Shown: positions 15,294 to 24,057, numbered from the stretch's first letter. The stretch is DNA of 64,000 nucleotides from Lewinellaceae bacterium (GCA_020636215.1 JACJYG010000004.1:620001-684000); one strand, 5' to 3'. The notes: generated by a model not told the origin, from the sequence alone. Made by a program: numbers and translations.

Positions 15294-17369
15294 TCAATAG
15301 TCCATCAATTTACCCATCGCTATCGTAACTTTCTCAATTGATGGGATCATAGCTTTTTCCAGCGTTTCATTCAATGGGATCGCCGGCATATTCTCCGCTC
15401 CCAGGGTACGCACAGGCGCATCCAGGTATTCAAAACAATTCTCCTGAATACGAGCGGCCACGCTCTGAGCAAAGGTATTATTCACAGGTTCTTCCGTCAC
15501 TACCAGTACTCGCCCATGTCGGCGGGCAGCTGCATAAATGGTTTCCTCATCCAACGGATAGAGGGTGCGAAGGTCTACGACCTCAACCCGGCCGGCATAT
15601 TCTTTGCTGGCATTCAACGCCCAGTGTACGCCCATACCATAGGTAACTACGGCCATGGATTCACCTCGCTCTATGAATTCCGGATCAGCTTCCAGCGCAA
15701 TACGCGCTTTTCCAAAGGGGATCACATAGTCCTCATCCGGTAATACGGTACGGGCCGATTCCGTGCCGCGAACTTTTGACCAATACAACCCTTTATGCTC
15801 AAAGATGACCACCGGGTTTGGGTCGTAGTAGGCAGCCTTCATCAGGCCTTTAAGATCCGCACCTGTACTAGGGTACGCAATTTTAATGCCAGAAATATTA
15901 GTGACGACCGATTCTACGCTGGAAGAGTGATAAGGGCCGCCGCTGCCATAAGCGCCAATAGGAACGCGAATGATGCAACTCACCGGCCATTTGCCATTGG
16001 ACAAATAGCAGGACCGGCTCACTTCGGTGAAAAGCTGGTTGAGGCCCGGCCAGATGTAGTCCGCAAATTGAACCTCCACAATGGGCTTAAGGCCCACGGC
16101 CGACATGCCTACCGTACTGCCAATGATGAAGGCCTCCTGAATAGCCGTATTGAAAACCCGGTTTTGTCCGAATTTCTGGGCCAGAGTGGCCGCCTCCCGG
16201 AATACCCCGCCCAAACGCCCGCCTACATCCTGGCCGTAAAGCAGGCATTCTTTATGCTTGCGCATTAGCTCTTCAACAGCGAAGAGGGCGGAATCCACCA
16301 TAACATGTACTTCGCTACCAGCCGGCTCACGCTGGCCTTTTTCTTCTGTTATGGGGGTGGGAGCGAAATCATGGGTAAAAAGATCCTCCGGCCGGGGGTC
16401 TTCGGCCTGGCGGGCAGCCTCAAAATCCTTTCGGACGGTTTGGCGCGCCGCTTCTTCAAGCGCCAAAAGTTCTTCTTCCGAGGCTATTTCATCCTCCAGA
16501 AGTTGGTTGCGGAATATGGGGTACGGGTCGCGCAGTTGATGTTCTTCCAGATCATCGCGGTACCACTCCTTACGCACCCCCGAAGTGTGGTGATTGAGCA
16601 AAGGTACAGTTGCATGTACCAGAAAAGGGCGGCGTTCATCGCGCACTTTCCGGATCACCTCCCGCATAGTGTGGTAGCATTCAAAGAAATCGCTGCCGTC
16701 AATACTGCGGGTTTCCAGGCCATGGAATCCCTTGGCAAATTCCGCAGCATCCTGAGCCCGCGTTTCTGCAGCATTGGCGGAAATATCCCAACCATTGTCT
16801 TGTACAAGATAGATAATAGGAAGTTGCTTTAAGGCCGCCTCCTGGAAAGCTTCGGAAACTTCACCCTCCGTTATGGAAGCATCGCCAAAAGAACAGAGAA
16901 CAACAGGTTTTTCGGCCAGGCCATTCTCCGCCAACCCTACCTTCTCTTTATATTGAAGCCCCAAAGCCACACCAGTGGCAGGAATAGCCTGCATGCCTGT
17001 TGCAGACGACTGATGTGGGATCTTGGGTTTATCCGGATCGCGCAAACTGGGGTGGGCATAATAAGTGCGGCCTCCAGAGAACGGATCATCCCGCTTGGCC
17101 ATTAGCTGCAGCATTAAATCGTAGGGGTGCAATCCAATCCCCAGCAACATTGCGTCATCGCGGTAGTAGGGAGAGAGAAAGTCCTGTGGTTGTAGTTGCA
17201 TAGCCGCCGCCAGTTGGATGGCTTCATGGCCACGGGAAGTGGCATGGACATATTTAGCGACAAATTTGAAATTTTGCTCGTAGATTTCCGCCATGGACTT
17301 GGCAGTAGCCATAAGACGGAAACCTTGCAGCAGGACCTTTTTGGAAATTTTTGATTTGGCTTGGATCAT
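15294..17369 (-). CDS. Fused alpha/beta E1 of a 2-oxoacid dehydrogenase (branched-chain or pyruvate type)
   Basis: One 691-residue chain joins both halves of a thiamin-diphosphate E1. Residues about 1-330 are the alpha part, with ATSRGHEAIQLAAAM and the ThDP/Mg motif GDASITEGEVSEAFQEAALK then VQDNGWDIS. Residues about 345-691 are the beta part, with LLYGQDVGGRLGGVFREAAT, PIVEVQFADYIWPGLNQLFT and VVTEEPVNNTFAQSVAARI. The complex oxidatively decarboxylates 2-oxoacids and hands the acyl group to lipoyl-E2. Fused chains of this length are usual in Bacteroidota, and the closest annotated types act on branched-chain 2-oxoacids; the substrate is inference. No E2 or E3 gene is in the window. The gene is monocistronic, with a 171-base gap to the next gene downstream. 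Confidence 0.93.
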   Translation of the reverse strand: MIQAKSKISKKVLLQGFRLMATAKSMAEIYEQNFKFVAKYVHATSRGHEAIQLAAAMQLQPQDFLSPYYRDDAMLLGIGLHPYDLMLQLMAKRDDPFSGGRTYYAHPSLRDPDKPKIPHQSSATGMQAIPATGVALGLQYKEKVGLAENGLAEKPVVLCSFGDASITEGEVSEAFQEAALKQLPIIYLVQDNGWDISANAAETRAQDAAEFAKGFHGLETRSIDGSDFFECYHTMREVIRKVRDERRPFLVHATVPLLNHHTSGVRKEWYRDDLEEHQLRDPYPIFRNQLLEDEIASEEELLALEEAARQTVRKDFEAARQAEDPRPEDLFTHDFAPTPITEEKGQREPAGSEVHVMVDSALFAVEELMRKHKECLLYGQDVGGRLGGVFREAATLAQKFGQNRVFNTAIQEAFIIGSTVGMSAVGLKPIVEVQFADYIWPGLNQLFTEVSRSCYLSNGKWPVSCIIRVPIGAYGSGGPYHSSSVESVVTNISGIKIAYPSTGADLKGLMKAAYYDPNPVVIFEHKGLYWSKVRGTESARTVLPDEDYVIPFGKARIALEADPEFIERGESMAVVTYGMGVHWALNASKEYAGRVEVVDLRTLYPLDEETIYAAARRHGRVLVVTEEPVNNTFAQSVAARIQENCFEYLDAPVRTLGAENMPAIPLNETLEKAMIPSIEKVTIAMGKLMDY

Positions 17370-17540
17370 GGTTAGGTAAAGGCTTTAAGCTTCAGCAATA
17401 ACAATGCTCTATAATCAAAACGTTAGAAAATCAGGCTGAGTTTTTTTAATGCGTTATCTGTCCATCGGTTTTCACACAATCTTTTCCTGCGTCGGCTAAA
17501 TACGCCATTTCATCGTCACAAAATCACAGCTCACGGATAA

Positions 17541-17798
17541 TCACTCCTCTGTCGGCTGGCCCGGCAATTTGTTCAGGTTGCGCACATAGCGCTCATTGTT
17601 ATAAGGTTTGTCGAATTGCATTGCATTTACAACTTCTACGGAAACACATTGAGAGATCAGGAGCTTGGCCTCCTGCGCGGAGTATCCCTCTGCCTGTAGC
17701 CGCCGAAGCGTCTGGGCTGTCTCCGGAGGGCTGTTATCGCGTAACTGATTATCGACGATAAGCAAAAATTGTTGCTTCAAAATATCATTTGGGTTCAT
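17541..17798 (-). CDS. Hypothetical 85-residue protein coupled to the enoyl-CoA hydratase
   Basis: I do not recognise a named family. The protein is all-helical in appearance (NDILKQQFLLIVDNQLRDN, ETAQTLRRLQAEGYSAQEAK, LLISQCVSVEVVNAMQF), soluble and without a signal peptide. Its ATG overlaps the stop of the enoyl-CoA hydratase gene by four bases (ATGA), so it is translated with it and probably belongs to the same pathway or complex. The segment RRLQAEGYSAQEAKLLI looks like a small UBA-like or helix-bundle motif; this is pattern only. Confidence 0.8.
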   Translation of the reverse strand: MNPNDILKQQFLLIVDNQLRDNSPPETAQTLRRLQAEGYSAQEAKLLISQCVSVEVVNAMQFDKPYNNERYVRNLNKLPGQPTEE

Positions 17799-18571
17799 TC
17801 CGCCTTTTGTTTGAACTGCTCTATAGCTTGGATGGTAAATTCCGAAAGCACCAATTTCCCGCTAATTGCGGCGCGATCTTCCAACAGCTTAGGCCAATTT
17901 TCCGTACCTTCCCAAAACACCTGTTTCAGTTGATACATAGCTTCGGGATTGGAAACGGCTAGTTTGTTTGCAAGGTGGGCCACGTAGGCATCCATCTGTT
18001 CGGTGGAATCGAACACCTCATTGAACAGGCCTTTCTCCTGAGCCCATTGAGCTGTTTTCCATTCCGATGCATTAATGGCCAAATGAGCCATAGCCGATTT
18101 ACCCATTTTTCGTTCTACAGCTGGGCCCACCACGAAGGGGCCAATGCCAATGGCCAACTCGCTTAGTTTTACACTGGCCCATTTGGTGGCGATGCAATAG
18201 TCAGTCGCCGCACAAAGGCCCACGCCACCGCCAACAGCTTTACCCTGAACCCGGCCGATGATCAATTTCGGGCACTCCCGCATGGCATTGATGACGTTGG
18301 CGAAGCCCATAAAGAAACGCTTACCGGTATCGAAATCCTTTATTGAAAGGAGCTCGTCAAAACTGGCGCCGGCGCAGAAGGTTCGTTCTCCCTGGCTCTG
18401 TAAGATAACCACTTTAACCGACTCGTCTTTCCCCGCCGCCGTGATCGCTGCTGCCAGCTGGCCCAAAAGGTTCCCGGGCAAGGAATTGTGCGCCGGATGG
18501 AAAAAGGTAATAGTAGCAACACCATTACTAACTTCCGCACTTACAGAACCGAGCTGGGTTTTATCCTGCAT
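17795..18571 (-). CDS. Enoyl-CoA hydratase/isomerase (crotonase) family protein
   Basis: A crotonase-fold enzyme of 258 residues. The oxyanion-hole regions are recognisable as ERTFCAGASFDELL (about residue 64 onward) and GKAVGGGVGLCAATDYCIAT (about 107-126), and the C-terminal helices as WAQEKGLFNEVFDS. Around the usual active-site acid the protein reads KLSELAIGIGPFVVGPAVER, so one of the two hydratase Glu positions is not obvious; it could be an isomerase or methylglutaconyl-CoA-type member instead. It may serve beta-oxidation or amino-acid/phenylacetate breakdown (paaZ lies nearby on the same strand). It overlaps the small helical gene at its 3' end. Confidence 0.9.
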   Translation of the reverse strand: MQDKTQLGSVSAEVSNGVATITFFHPAHNSLPGNLLGQLAAAITAAGKDESVKVVILQSQGERTFCAGASFDELLSIKDFDTGKRFFMGFANVINAMRECPKLIIGRVQGKAVGGGVGLCAATDYCIATKWASVKLSELAIGIGPFVVGPAVERKMGKSAMAHLAINASEWKTAQWAQEKGLFNEVFDSTEQMDAYVAHLANKLAVSNPEAMYQLKQVFWEGTENWPKLLEDRAAISGKLVLSEFTIQAIEQFKQKAE

Positions 18572-18625
18572 TGCCTTTTATATTAGTTGAATATGGAACA
18601 CCCGATACGAATGAATGTTCGTTTG

Positions 18626-18657
18626 CAAAGATAGCGAATAATCGAGCTTACGCTATC
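18626..18657 (-). promoter_or_regulatory. Promoter element and overlapping inverted repeat of the crotonase gene
   Basis: TATCTTTG (18633-18626, minus strand) matches TAnnTTTG. GATAGCG (18630-18636) and CGCTATC (18651-18657) form a perfect inverted repeat that covers its upstream edge, the place where a repressor would block sigma factor. A TTG -33 element is not seen. Confidence 0.5.
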
Positions 18658-18694
18658 ATTAACATCCTGAAAAGAAAGGGCAGGCAGCTGCAAT

Positions 18695-19054
18695 TCAGGA
18701 AGACTTTTGGGACTTCCCATCCAGATTAAGCCCTCCCACAAAAAAGTTAAAAACAGCCATAAGCACTACAAAAAAGATGGCCCACATCCAGCCGTTCACC
18801 CGAAAGCCATCGAGCAGCCAATCTACGAGCAATACCATAGCGCCATTGACTACCAGGAGGAATAAGCCCAGCGTAAGGATTGTAATGGGCAAGGTCAGCA
18901 GGGTGAGGATAGGGCGGACCAGTGTATTTACAATGGCCAGCAAAAACGCTACCAGGATAGCTTCCATGTAGCCGGCAACGTACACGCCGGAAAGCAGTTC
19001 CGCCGTCAGGTATACCAGCAAACCATTGACCAAAAGGGAAATCAGAAATTTCAT
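18695..19054 (-). CDS. Phage-holin family (PF04020-type) membrane protein
   Basis: Four hydrophobic segments fill most of the 119 residues: LISLLVNGLLVYLTAELLSG, GYMEAILVAFLLAIVNTLV, LTLLTLPITILTLGLFLLVV and WMWAIFFVVLMAVFNFFVGG, with RPILTLLTLPITILTLGLFL as the family signature. The family (named Phage_holin_4_2, also called YvlD-like) is found in most bacterial genomes outside prophages; a role in lysis is not implied and its function is unknown. No phage genes are near. The SDR gene lies upstream, ending 28 bases before this ATG on the same strand. Confidence 0.9.
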   Translation of the reverse strand: MKFLISLLVNGLLVYLTAELLSGVYVAGYMEAILVAFLLAIVNTLVRPILTLLTLPITILTLGLFLLVVNGAMVLLVDWLLDGFRVNGWMWAIFFVVLMAVFNFFVGGLNLDGKSQKSS

Positions 19055-19082
19055 GGGCAGCAGGTTTTGTTTGAAAAGAAGT

Positions 19083-20552
19083 TTACAGATAGTGAGGCGC
19101 CGACACCTTGGGTTGGTGACGCTCCATATTTCGGATCATACCGTTAAAGATAAAAAAATGAAGCGGTAAAACGGCATACCAATACAAACGGCCGAATAGT
19201 CCATGTGGCCGGAAAGTAGCTAATTGATAAAGCATAGCCTGGCCCCCCTTTCCCCGTATTTGGAACTCCAGCCAAGCCTCTCCCGGCAATTTCATTTCCG
19301 CATAAAGCAGCAGCCGTTTTTGCTCGTCATCGGCAACCAATACCCGCCAGAAATCAAGTGCGTCGCCAGCGTGGATATTAGTCGGGTGGGTGCGGCCACG
19401 GCGAAGGCCGATACCGCCAACGAGTTTATCGAGTATGCCCCGGACTTTCCACAACCAGTTGGCGTAGTACCAACCCCGTTGCCCACCGATGGAGCATACG
19501 TTCTCCCATACCTGGCCCACCGAATTGTGGGTAATTGGAATTTGCTTCTCATCCACAAAACAGCCATAACGCGGCACTTTAACATACTGCTTTAAGGACC
19601 CCAATGGATAACTCGACACCAGCGCGTCTTTCCAGCTCGAAACCACCAGGTTCTGTTCGATCTTATCGAAAGCCAGTTGTACCGCCTCTTCATAACCCAT
19701 TGGACGAATGCCGAGTAGCTCGGCCAGGCGGTTATCGCGGGCGACTACATCCACTTTCATGCTATTGACAAGATTGACGGCCAGGGAATAAGTCGTGGAC
19801 GTAACGAAGTACAACCAATAAGACGATAAACGGGGCGTCATGACAGGAAGCGTGAATATCCAACGTTTTAACTTTCGGGCCCGGGCATAGCCTTCCATCA
19901 TTTGTTGATAGGTGAGGACATCCCGGCCGCCAATATCGAAGTTTTGCCCGTAGGTTTCCGCTCGTAGCATTACGCCGGTTAAAAATGTGATCACATCCCG
20001 GATGGCAACGGGCTGGCAACGGGTCTTTAGCCAACGGGGTGTCACCATCACCGGCAACTTTTCCACCAAATCGCGGATAATCTCAAATGATGCGCTGCCC
20101 GAGCCAATGACGATGCCTGCCCTGAGGGTCGTCAGCGGCACTTTACCTTGCCCCAGCAACTGTTCCACCCGGAAACGGGACTCCAGGTGTTTGGATAGCT
20201 CTTCCTGGTTGGCCATACCACTAAGGTACACCAACTGTCGGGCACTGGAATGATCAAGGTAATCGCGAAAGTGGAGGGCCGAGCGTTCCTCCAACTCATC
20301 AAAATCGTTGATCGAGCTGGACATGGAGTGGATGAGATAGAAGGCGGCATCAAATTCGAGAGGCGCCCGGCTCACATCAACCGGATCCAGAAAATCTACC
20401 TGAAAAAGCTCCACCTTTCCTTTCCAGCCATCTTTCCACTCAAAGCTCTCGGGATTGCGTACGCAACAGATGACTTGATGGCCTTGTTCGAGCAGTACGG
20501 GTAAAAGGCGTTTTCCAATATATCCGGTAGCACCGGTGAGCAGAATGCGCAT
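19083..20552 (-). CDS. NAD(P)-binding SDR-family protein with DUF2867 C-terminal domain
   Basis: Residues 1-290 form an atypical extended SDR / NmrA-like Rossmann domain, with the nucleotide motif LLTGATGYIGKRLLPVLLEQ at the N-terminus, YLIHSMSS and a YLSGMAN strand end. The C-terminal 150 residues (VGQVWENVCSIGGQRGWYYA, LDFWRVLVADDEQKRLLLYA, LEFQIRGKGGQAMLYQLATF) match the DUF2867 domain that accompanies this SDR type. The substrate is unknown; homologs are annotated as NAD(P)H-binding or epimerase-like proteins. Length (489) is usual for the two-domain form. It is followed by the holin-like gene. Confidence 0.88.
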   Translation of the reverse strand: MRILLTGATGYIGKRLLPVLLEQGHQVICCVRNPESFEWKDGWKGKVELFQVDFLDPVDVSRAPLEFDAAFYLIHSMSSSINDFDELEERSALHFRDYLDHSSARQLVYLSGMANQEELSKHLESRFRVEQLLGQGKVPLTTLRAGIVIGSGSASFEIIRDLVEKLPVMVTPRWLKTRCQPVAIRDVITFLTGVMLRAETYGQNFDIGGRDVLTYQQMMEGYARARKLKRWIFTLPVMTPRLSSYWLYFVTSTTYSLAVNLVNSMKVDVVARDNRLAELLGIRPMGYEEAVQLAFDKIEQNLVVSSWKDALVSSYPLGSLKQYVKVPRYGCFVDEKQIPITHNSVGQVWENVCSIGGQRGWYYANWLWKVRGILDKLVGGIGLRRGRTHPTNIHAGDALDFWRVLVADDEQKRLLLYAEMKLPGEAWLEFQIRGKGGQAMLYQLATFRPHGLFGRLYWYAVLPLHFFIFNGMIRNMERHQPKVSAPHYL

Positions 20553-20654
20553 GTCGTTCGTTTATTCTTACAACAAAGCATTCGGCTCCATGTTGACAAA
20601 AGCGCCAATTGACAGCGTTAACCAGCACGCTTCTTTCCGGCCGGCCAGCAATAC

Positions 20655-22703
20655 TTACTGTTCCCGCATTTTAACCATCGTCAGGATGGTCCCAATGGCT
20701 ACCGTTTCTCCTGTTTGATCATACACATCCACCATCCATTTGACGATGCCTTTGCGCACTTCCTCGTCCTCGCGTTTTTCCTGGGCGATTTTCTCCTTCA
20801 CCGTCAGGCGCACCCCGATCGTCATGCCTGCGTAGACGGGCTTGGTAAAGCGAAAATCCTCAATACCGTAGTTGAGCAGTACCGGCCCTTTTCTGGGCTC
20901 CACAAAAAGGCCGGCAGCTTTAGACAGGATGTAGTAGCCGTGCGCCACCCGTTGCTCAAAGATGGTGCCTTCCAGGGAAGTGGCGTCCACATGGGCATAG
21001 AAGTGGTCGCCACTGACGTTAGCAAAGTTGACGATATCCGCTTCGGTTACAGTATGTTTTGAGGTGATGAGCGTTTCACTGACTTCCAGGTCTTCGAAGT
21101 GCTTGCGGAAAGGGTGCACCTCATTTTCCTTATACCGCCCACCCACCTGGTAAACCTGGGTAATAGCCGATATCATGCTGGGATGGCCCTGTATGGCCGT
21201 TCGCTGCAGATAATGCTTGACGCCGCGCATCCCCCCCATCTCCTCGCCGCCGCCGGCCCGGCCTGGCCCGCCGTGAACAAGCATAGGCATGGGGGAGCCA
21301 TGGCCGGTGCTTTCTTTGGCGCTTTCTTCATTGAGAATGAGGATTCGGCCATGGAAAGGCGCCGAGCCCATTACATAGTTCCGTGCAATACGCTCATTGG
21401 CGGTTGCAATGGTGCTGACCAGCGAGCCTTTACCCATGTTGGCCAGCTCTATGGCCTCGTCCAGGTTTTTATAGGGCAAAATGGTGCTCACCGGGCCGAA
21501 AGCCTCGATGTAGTGGGTATCCTTTTTGTTAAAGGGGTCGTCATTGAGGAAAAGAATAGGTGAAAAGAAAGCCCCCTTTTCCTTGTCGGCGCCAATCACA
21601 TCGAAGTTATCCAGGTCCCCGAAAACGACCTGAGCATTTTGAGCCAGTTCCTCCACCCGGCGGCGCACCTCTTCCACCTGGCTTTTGCTCACCAACGACC
21701 CCATGCGCACGCCCTCTACCTGAGGGTCGCCGATGCTGGTTTGCCGCAGTGCTTTGCCCAGCGCAATCTGCACATCTTCCAACAACTCGGCCGGCACAAT
21801 AATGCGGCGGATAGCGGTACACTTTTGCCCACACTTGGTGGTCATTTCCCGCCGCACCTCCTTGATAAAGAGGTCGAAGGTTGGCGTCCCGGGCTCGGCA
21901 TCTTCCCCAAGAATGGCGGCATTGAGGCTGTCGGCTTCCATATTGAAAGGCACCGAATGTTCTATGACCTTCGGATGGGCCTTCAGCATACGGCCCGTGG
22001 AGGCCGAACCGGTAAAGGTCACTACATCCTGGGAAGTCACCGGGTCCAATATTCCGATACCCGTACCGCAAACGAGCTGCAGAGCGCCCTCGGGCAGGAT
22101 GCCGGAGGCAATAATATCGCGCACCATAGCTTCCGAGAGGAAAGAGGTCAGTTCCGATGGTTTGACGATAGCCGGCATACCGGCCAAAAGGTTGACCGAC
22201 AGCTTCTCCAGCATTCCCCAAATGGGGAAGTTGAATGCATTAATATGTATGGCTACACCCTGTTTCGGGACCATAATATGATGCCCGATAAACGTACCTT
22301 CTTTGGACAACCTGGCCACTTCGCCATCCAGGTAAAAGGTTTTATCACCTAATTGTCGGCGCAAGCTCGCATAGGCGAATAAAGTGCCAATTCCTCCGTC
22401 TATGTCCACCCAGCTATCGCCTTTGGTCGCACCGGTCCGGTAGCTGAGAGGGTAGTATTTTTTGCGAATATCGTTCAGGTGCAGCGCCAGCTTTTTCAGC
22501 ATCAGGCCGCGCTCCCGGAAGGTCATCTTGCGCAATTTAGGCCCGCCTACCGAACGCGCGTAGTCCATCATAGCGTCGTAATCGAGCCCTTCACTACCAC
22601 AGGTGGCTATCAGTTCTCCGGTGATCGCGTCGTATTGTGGCAGGCCTTTGCCTTCGAAGGGAACCCACTCTCCGAGTGCGAAGTTGTGCAGTTTTTTGGC
22701 CAT
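20655..22703 (-). CDS. paaZ: Bifunctional oxepin-CoA hydrolase / 3-oxo-5,6-dehydrosuberyl-CoA semialdehyde dehydrogenase
   Basis: PaaZ opens and oxidises the oxepin-CoA ring in aerobic phenylacetate breakdown. Residues about 1-520 are an aldehyde dehydrogenase: NFPIWGMLEKLSVNLLAGMP, VTFTGSASTGRML and the catalytic Cys in TTKCGQKCTAIRRIIVP. Residues about 540-682 are a MaoC-type hydratase: VTEADIVNFANVSGDHFYAH, FEQRVAHGYYILSKAAGLFV. Length (682) and domain order match PaaZ. The other paa oxygenase genes (paaABCDE) are not in the window, though a paaY-like gene is at 28460-29065. The hydratase residues D-x-x-x-x-H (NVSGDHFYAH) look intact. Confidence 0.93.
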   Translation of the reverse strand: MAKKLHNFALGEWVPFEGKGLPQYDAITGELIATCGSEGLDYDAMMDYARSVGGPKLRKMTFRERGLMLKKLALHLNDIRKKYYPLSYRTGATKGDSWVDIDGGIGTLFAYASLRRQLGDKTFYLDGEVARLSKEGTFIGHHIMVPKQGVAIHINAFNFPIWGMLEKLSVNLLAGMPAIVKPSELTSFLSEAMVRDIIASGILPEGALQLVCGTGIGILDPVTSQDVVTFTGSASTGRMLKAHPKVIEHSVPFNMEADSLNAAILGEDAEPGTPTFDLFIKEVRREMTTKCGQKCTAIRRIIVPAELLEDVQIALGKALRQTSIGDPQVEGVRMGSLVSKSQVEEVRRRVEELAQNAQVVFGDLDNFDVIGADKEKGAFFSPILFLNDDPFNKKDTHYIEAFGPVSTILPYKNLDEAIELANMGKGSLVSTIATANERIARNYVMGSAPFHGRILILNEESAKESTGHGSPMPMLVHGGPGRAGGGEEMGGMRGVKHYLQRTAIQGHPSMISAITQVYQVGGRYKENEVHPFRKHFEDLEVSETLITSKHTVTEADIVNFANVSGDHFYAHVDATSLEGTIFEQRVAHGYYILSKAAGLFVEPRKGPVLLNYGIEDFRFTKPVYAGMTIGVRLTVKEKIAQEKREDEEVRKGIVKWMVDVYDQTGETVAIGTILTMVKMREQ

Positions 22704-22772
22704 GGGCGGGTATGGTTTTTATTTGGTTGATAGTTGGTTGGGCAAGCGTTTCCCCTTCTATTAAGTTAAGAA

Positions 22773-22797
22773 GGTTGAGTGGGTTGAGGAGGTTGAG
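22773..22797. repeat. GGTTGAG repeated three times at 9-base spacing
   Basis: Short, nearly exact tandem array near the start of paaZ. It could be a simple-sequence repeat; function not known. Confidence 0.7.
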
Positions 22798-23036
22798 TTG
22801 AGGCCTTTTGCTCCCCAATTAAGCCCTGACGCCGGCCTACTTATTAATCGCGTGGCAAAAGTACGGGAAATGGGGCGCATTAGCAAAGGGAGGAGAGGAA
22901 GGAGCAGTTGTTGTGATGCACTATTTACTTCGGAAGCATGGCATGGAAGCCTGCCCTTGGGAAATTGTTATATGGCCGGCTCGGGGTATGGCTACCCGGA
23001 CTTTCCCAATCAGGGCAATTGCCATTTTTGTTCTAT

Positions 23037-23066
23037 TTGAAAAACGCGGCCAAAAAAGTATATTTG
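23037..23066 (+). promoter_or_regulatory. Promoter of the EAD-TIR gene
   Basis: TTG (23037-23039), 19 bases, then TATATTTG (23059-23066): a full match to the Bacteroidota TTG / TAnnTTTG consensus. The leader is AAAAAATTGTACTCC followed by the ATG at 23082. This decides the start, since upstream in-frame codons lie before the promoter. Confidence 0.75.
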
Positions 23067-23081
23067 AAAAAATTGTACTCC

Positions 23082-24047
23082 ATGTCATTTACTGACGATA
23101 TACGAGGCCTGATCAGCAAAGGCCGCACCCGCGAGGCTCTGGAACAATTAGCCCAATGGGTGGAAGACAAAGACAACAGCCTGTCCAACGAACTGATTCT
23201 CCTGCAAAGCCAGTGGAACCAGAACGAACGCAGCGAACGCATGGGGCTGCTCTCCTCCCAGGAACTCAGCATGTACCGCGCCCGCATCAATATGGGCCTA
23301 CTCTCATTGCTGGAAGAGGTGCAAAAGCTGGAGCGAAAAAACCCGGCAAGTAGCGCCGCCACCTCCGCCTATACATCGGAGGAGATCAAGGGACTGGAAG
23401 AACAACGCGACCTGCTCATCCGCAAGCTCAATTTTCTGAAAAAAGAAAGGGATCTGGCCGTCGCCGCCGACGCCAAATTCGCTTTGGATGAACAGATTGA
23501 GGAATTGGAGCAGAAAATACAGGGCATCAAAGACAAGTTGAAGTTTACATCCGCCCCTGGCCCTCACTCTGCGGAGAAAGTGGGCGTAGATGCTGATAAG
23601 GTCAAAATTTTCATTTCCTACGCCCACGAAGACCGCGAATGGGTGGAAAAACTGGGCAAACACCTGGCGGTCCTCAAGCGCCGGTATGTGGAAAGCTGGA
23701 CGGATTCGGAGATCCTCCCAGGTGATTCCTGGAATGAGGAGATCCGGCGAAAACTCAACGAAGCCGATGTCATTTTGCTATTGGTAAGCCCTGATTTTCT
23801 GAACTCGGAATTTATCTACAATGAAGAATTGCCGGTGGCCTGGAAGCGGCACAAGGCCCGGGAAACCATCGTCATTCCCATCATCCTGCGGCCCAGTACC
23901 TGGGATCTGGAAGAATACGCCAGCCTGCAGGCCCTGCCCCGGGGCGCCCGGCCCATTTCCCAATGGCCCAATGAAGACGAAGCCTTTGTGGATGTGGTTG
24001 GTGGGTTGAGGAAGGTCATCGAGGCAAAACTCAAAATAACAAGCTAG
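23082..24047 (+). CDS. EAD-coiled coil-TIR domain protein (candidate conflict/cell-death effector)
   Basis: 321 residues in three parts. Residues 1-85 (DIRGLISKGRTREALEQLAQ, then NELILLQSQWNQNERSERMG, MYRARINMGLLSLLEEVQKL) fit an effector-associated domain, best the EAD11 type. These small helical adaptors link effectors to partner proteins in bacterial conflict systems. Residues about 98-155 are coiled coil (EEQRDLLIRKLNFLKKERDL, EQIEELEQKIQGIKDKL). Residues about 174-318 are a TIR domain: KIFISYAHEDREWVEKLGKH, WTDSEILPGDSWNEEIRRKL, ILLLVSPDFLNSEFIYNEEL, ending near PISQWPNEDEAFVDV. The acidic pair at 248-249 sits where the NADase Glu of catalytic TIRs lies, so NAD-cleaving activity is possible. 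A partner carrying a matching EAD is expected but I see none in the window. It ends 10 bases before the convergent MBL gene. Confidence 0.88.
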   Translation: MSFTDDIRGLISKGRTREALEQLAQWVEDKDNSLSNELILLQSQWNQNERSERMGLLSSQELSMYRARINMGLLSLLEEVQKLERKNPASSAATSAYTSEEIKGLEEQRDLLIRKLNFLKKERDLAVAADAKFALDEQIEELEQKIQGIKDKLKFTSAPGPHSAEKVGVDADKVKIFISYAHEDREWVEKLGKHLAVLKRRYVESWTDSEILPGDSWNEEIRRKLNEADVILLLVSPDFLNSEFIYNEELPVAWKRHKARETIVIPIILRPSTWDLEEYASLQALPRGARPISQWPNEDEAFVDVVGGLRKVIEAKLKITS

Positions 24048-24057
24048 CCTTGACTAT

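Larger units (their letters stand above)
22704..23081. other. 378-base gene-free stretch between paaZ and the EAD-TIR gene
   Basis: It holds three copies of GGTTGAG at a 9-base period (22773-22779, 22782-22788, 22791-22797) and the promoter of the EAD-TIR gene at its end. The remainder has no recognisable gene; a frame open upstream of 23082 is excluded because the promoter lies inside it. Confidence 0.7.

Noticed and set aside
18695..19054. Prophage remnant because of a holin-family gene
   Set aside because: PF04020 proteins are common chromosomal membrane proteins; no other phage gene is near.
22938..23081. Longer N-terminus of the EAD-TIR protein from an ATG at 22938
   Set aside because: The promoter (23037-23066) lies within this extension and the extra residues do not match the EAD family.
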